Positions 63,154 to 64,000 of a stretch of 64,000 bases of DNA are shown here, in pieces. Within the stretch, counting starts at the first letter, position 1, and each line of letters opens with the position of its first letter. A program made the position numbers and the translations under genes. The notes beneath the pieces are model-generated. The model saw only the letters and a list, made by a program, of their open reading frames with translations. It was not told the DNA's origin and did not search any database. Source of the stretch: Methylobacterium tarhaniae (GTDB taxonomy: Bacteria > Pseudomonadota > Alphaproteobacteria > Rhizobiales > Beijerinckiaceae); contig NZ_LABZ01000021.1 of NCBI RefSeq assembly GCF_001043955.1, positions 36,574 through 100,573 of the forward strand, read 5' to 3'.

Positions 63154-64000
63154 ATGAGGATCGAGGGCGTCGCGCACGCGGCGGACGGTGCGTCGCGTGA
63201 GGCGACGCTGGGCCGGCGCGTGTGGCTGCGCGGCCCGGGCCTGCATACCGGCCGGGTCGCCCGCGTGACGATCGCGCCCGCCCCCGCCGGCCACGGCATC
63301 CGCTTCGCCGTGCGCTGCCCGGTCACCGACACCCGCGCCGAGGTCCCGGCCGTCACCGCCCGCTGGGTCGCGAGCCGGATGAGCACCGCCCTCGATCTCG
63401 GGCAAGGCCGCAAGCTGCGCACCATCGAGCACCTGATGGCGAGCCTTTCGGCCTCCCGCATCGACAATGCGGCGATCACCGTCGAGGGCACCGAGATTCC
63501 GATCCTCGACGGCTCGGCCGCGCCCTGGTGCGCGCTGGTCGACGCCGCCGGGCGCGTGCCGCAGGAGCGGCCGCGTCAGGTCCTGCGCATCCGCTCCCCC
63601 TTCCAGGTCGATGGGCTGCACGGCTTCCTGCGCGCCGAGCCGGCCGAGGCGTTCAGCGTCGACGTCAGCACCGACCGGCTGCCGGGCTTCGGCGTGTTGC
63701 GCTGGTCGGGACCGATCGACCCCGCCTCGTTCCGCGCCGAGATCGCCCGGAGCCGCAGCTTCGGCAATGCCTCGCTGATCTGGCGCACCCTGCTCAAGAC
63801 CCGCCTCGCCCGCACTGTCCTGCCGACCGGGACCCGGGAGCGGCTCTGGGCATGCTCGTTCGAGTCCCAGACCGTTTGCGGGAGCGGCCTCACGCCCGCT
63901 CCGGCGCGGCCGGAATACCGGCGCCCGATCGGCCCGGAGACGGAGCGGCGGATGCATCCCCGCGACCGGGAGCCGCTGTTGCGCGGGGCGCGCCCCGCGC
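63154..64000 (+). CDS. LpxC-like UDP-3-O-acyl-N-acetylglucosamine deacetylase, divergent and cut by window end
   Basis: LpxC removes acetate in the committed step of lipid A synthesis. 282 codons are visible and the frame is open at the edge. GRRVWLRGPGLHTGRVARVT matches the LpxC start, RTIEHLMASLSASRIDNAAI has the catalytic Glu92 and zinc ligand His93, and VEGTEIPILDGSAAPW and AEIARSRSFG follow as in the family. However the second zinc site HKxxD, expected about 25 residues after the conserved arginines, is not found; instead a diverged Arg/Pro-rich stretch follows. It may be a paralogue or a frameshifted gene. Confidence 0.72.
   Translation, partial: MRIEGVAHAADGASREATLGRRVWLRGPGLHTGRVARVTIAPAPAGHGIRFAVRCPVTDTRAEVPAVTARWVASRMSTALDLGQGRKLRTIEHLMASLSASRIDNAAITVEGTEIPILDGSAAPWCALVDAAGRVPQERPRQVLRIRSPFQVDGLHGFLRAEPAEAFSVDVSTDRLPGFGVLRWSGPIDPASFRAEIARSRSFGNASLIWRTLLKTRLARTVLPTGTRERLWACSFESQTVCGSGLTPAPARPEYRRPIGPETERRMHPRDREPLLRGARPA

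Overview
The window is a stretch of a high-GC (roughly 70% or more by eye) alphaproteobacterial chromosome. Gene order and repeat types point to Hyphomicrobiales, most likely Methylobacterium or a close relative. Supporting signs are glyA-nrdR-ribD-ribE in a row, a GAAC-N7-GAAC LexA box in front of ssb, an HWE-family histidine kinase, an alphaproteobacterial-type CheZ, a DUF2934 protein, and short nested palindromes whose core reads GAACC-(5)-CCACTT. This assignment rests on recognition, not on a search. I see no rRNA, tRNA, CRISPR array, prophage or intact insertion sequence, so the window is mostly core chromosome with small accessory pockets.

Layout. 0-5.8 kb (minus strand): riboflavin synthase, RibD, NrdR, GlyA, SlyX and an L,D-transpeptidase. 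6-7.9 kb: a copper-handling cluster with a DUF2946 protein, a YcnI-PCu(A)C fusion and a small secreted His/Arg-rich protein. 8-12.8 kb: two paralogous O-acetylhomoserine sulfhydrylases on either side of an HWE kinase and a receiver protein. 13-21 kb: SSB, malate synthase G, DUF2076, a second L,D-transpeptidase, CheZ and a GT61 glycosyltransferase. 21-28 kb: UvrC-PgsA-MoaD, a DUF3616 protein, an orphan zinc-binding protein, DUF2934 and an MFS carrier. 28.7-33.6 kb: GyrA, a third L,D-transpeptidase and an extensin-like protein. 33.8-39 kb: Dcp-type peptidase and a glycine-betaine-type ABC importer without an ATPase gene. 39-43 kb: a single receiver, a zinc ribbon, YraN, RsmI and a penicillin-binding-protein activator. 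42.7-43.7 kb: an AT-rich islet with a DUF1842 gene and a strong promoter that leads into no convincing ORF. 43.9-46.4 kb: HemW, a YkgJ-like protein, an acyl-CoA thioesterase and an unknown. 46.4-49.3 kb: a 27-bp minisatellite and a coupled lipase / trypsin-like protease / small-protein operon. 49.3-55.9 kb: M20 deacylase, GMC oxidoreductase, the DoxX-cupin-SMP30-VOC operon and a P-loop kinase. 56-62.3 kb: two unknowns, pyruvate kinase, DUF4864, threonine synthase and an M16 peptidase. 63.15 kb to the end: an incomplete LpxC-like gene.

How genes work together. Translational coupling through ATGA, GTGA or TGATG overlaps is common and defines several operons: nrdR-ribD-ribE, thioesterase-YkgJ, lipase-protease-small protein, DoxX-cupin-SMP30-VOC and thrC-M16. 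The most unusual structure is at 37796-37881. There a 17-bp unit is repeated so that the stop of the ABC binding protein passes through four successive ATGA-coupled six-codon mini-ORFs before the permease start. Other items of interest are the uncharacterised lipase/protease/small-protein operon, the AT-rich islet with a possible non-coding RNA, a GyrA with Gln at the quinolone-critical position, and the divergent LpxC-like gene at the right edge.
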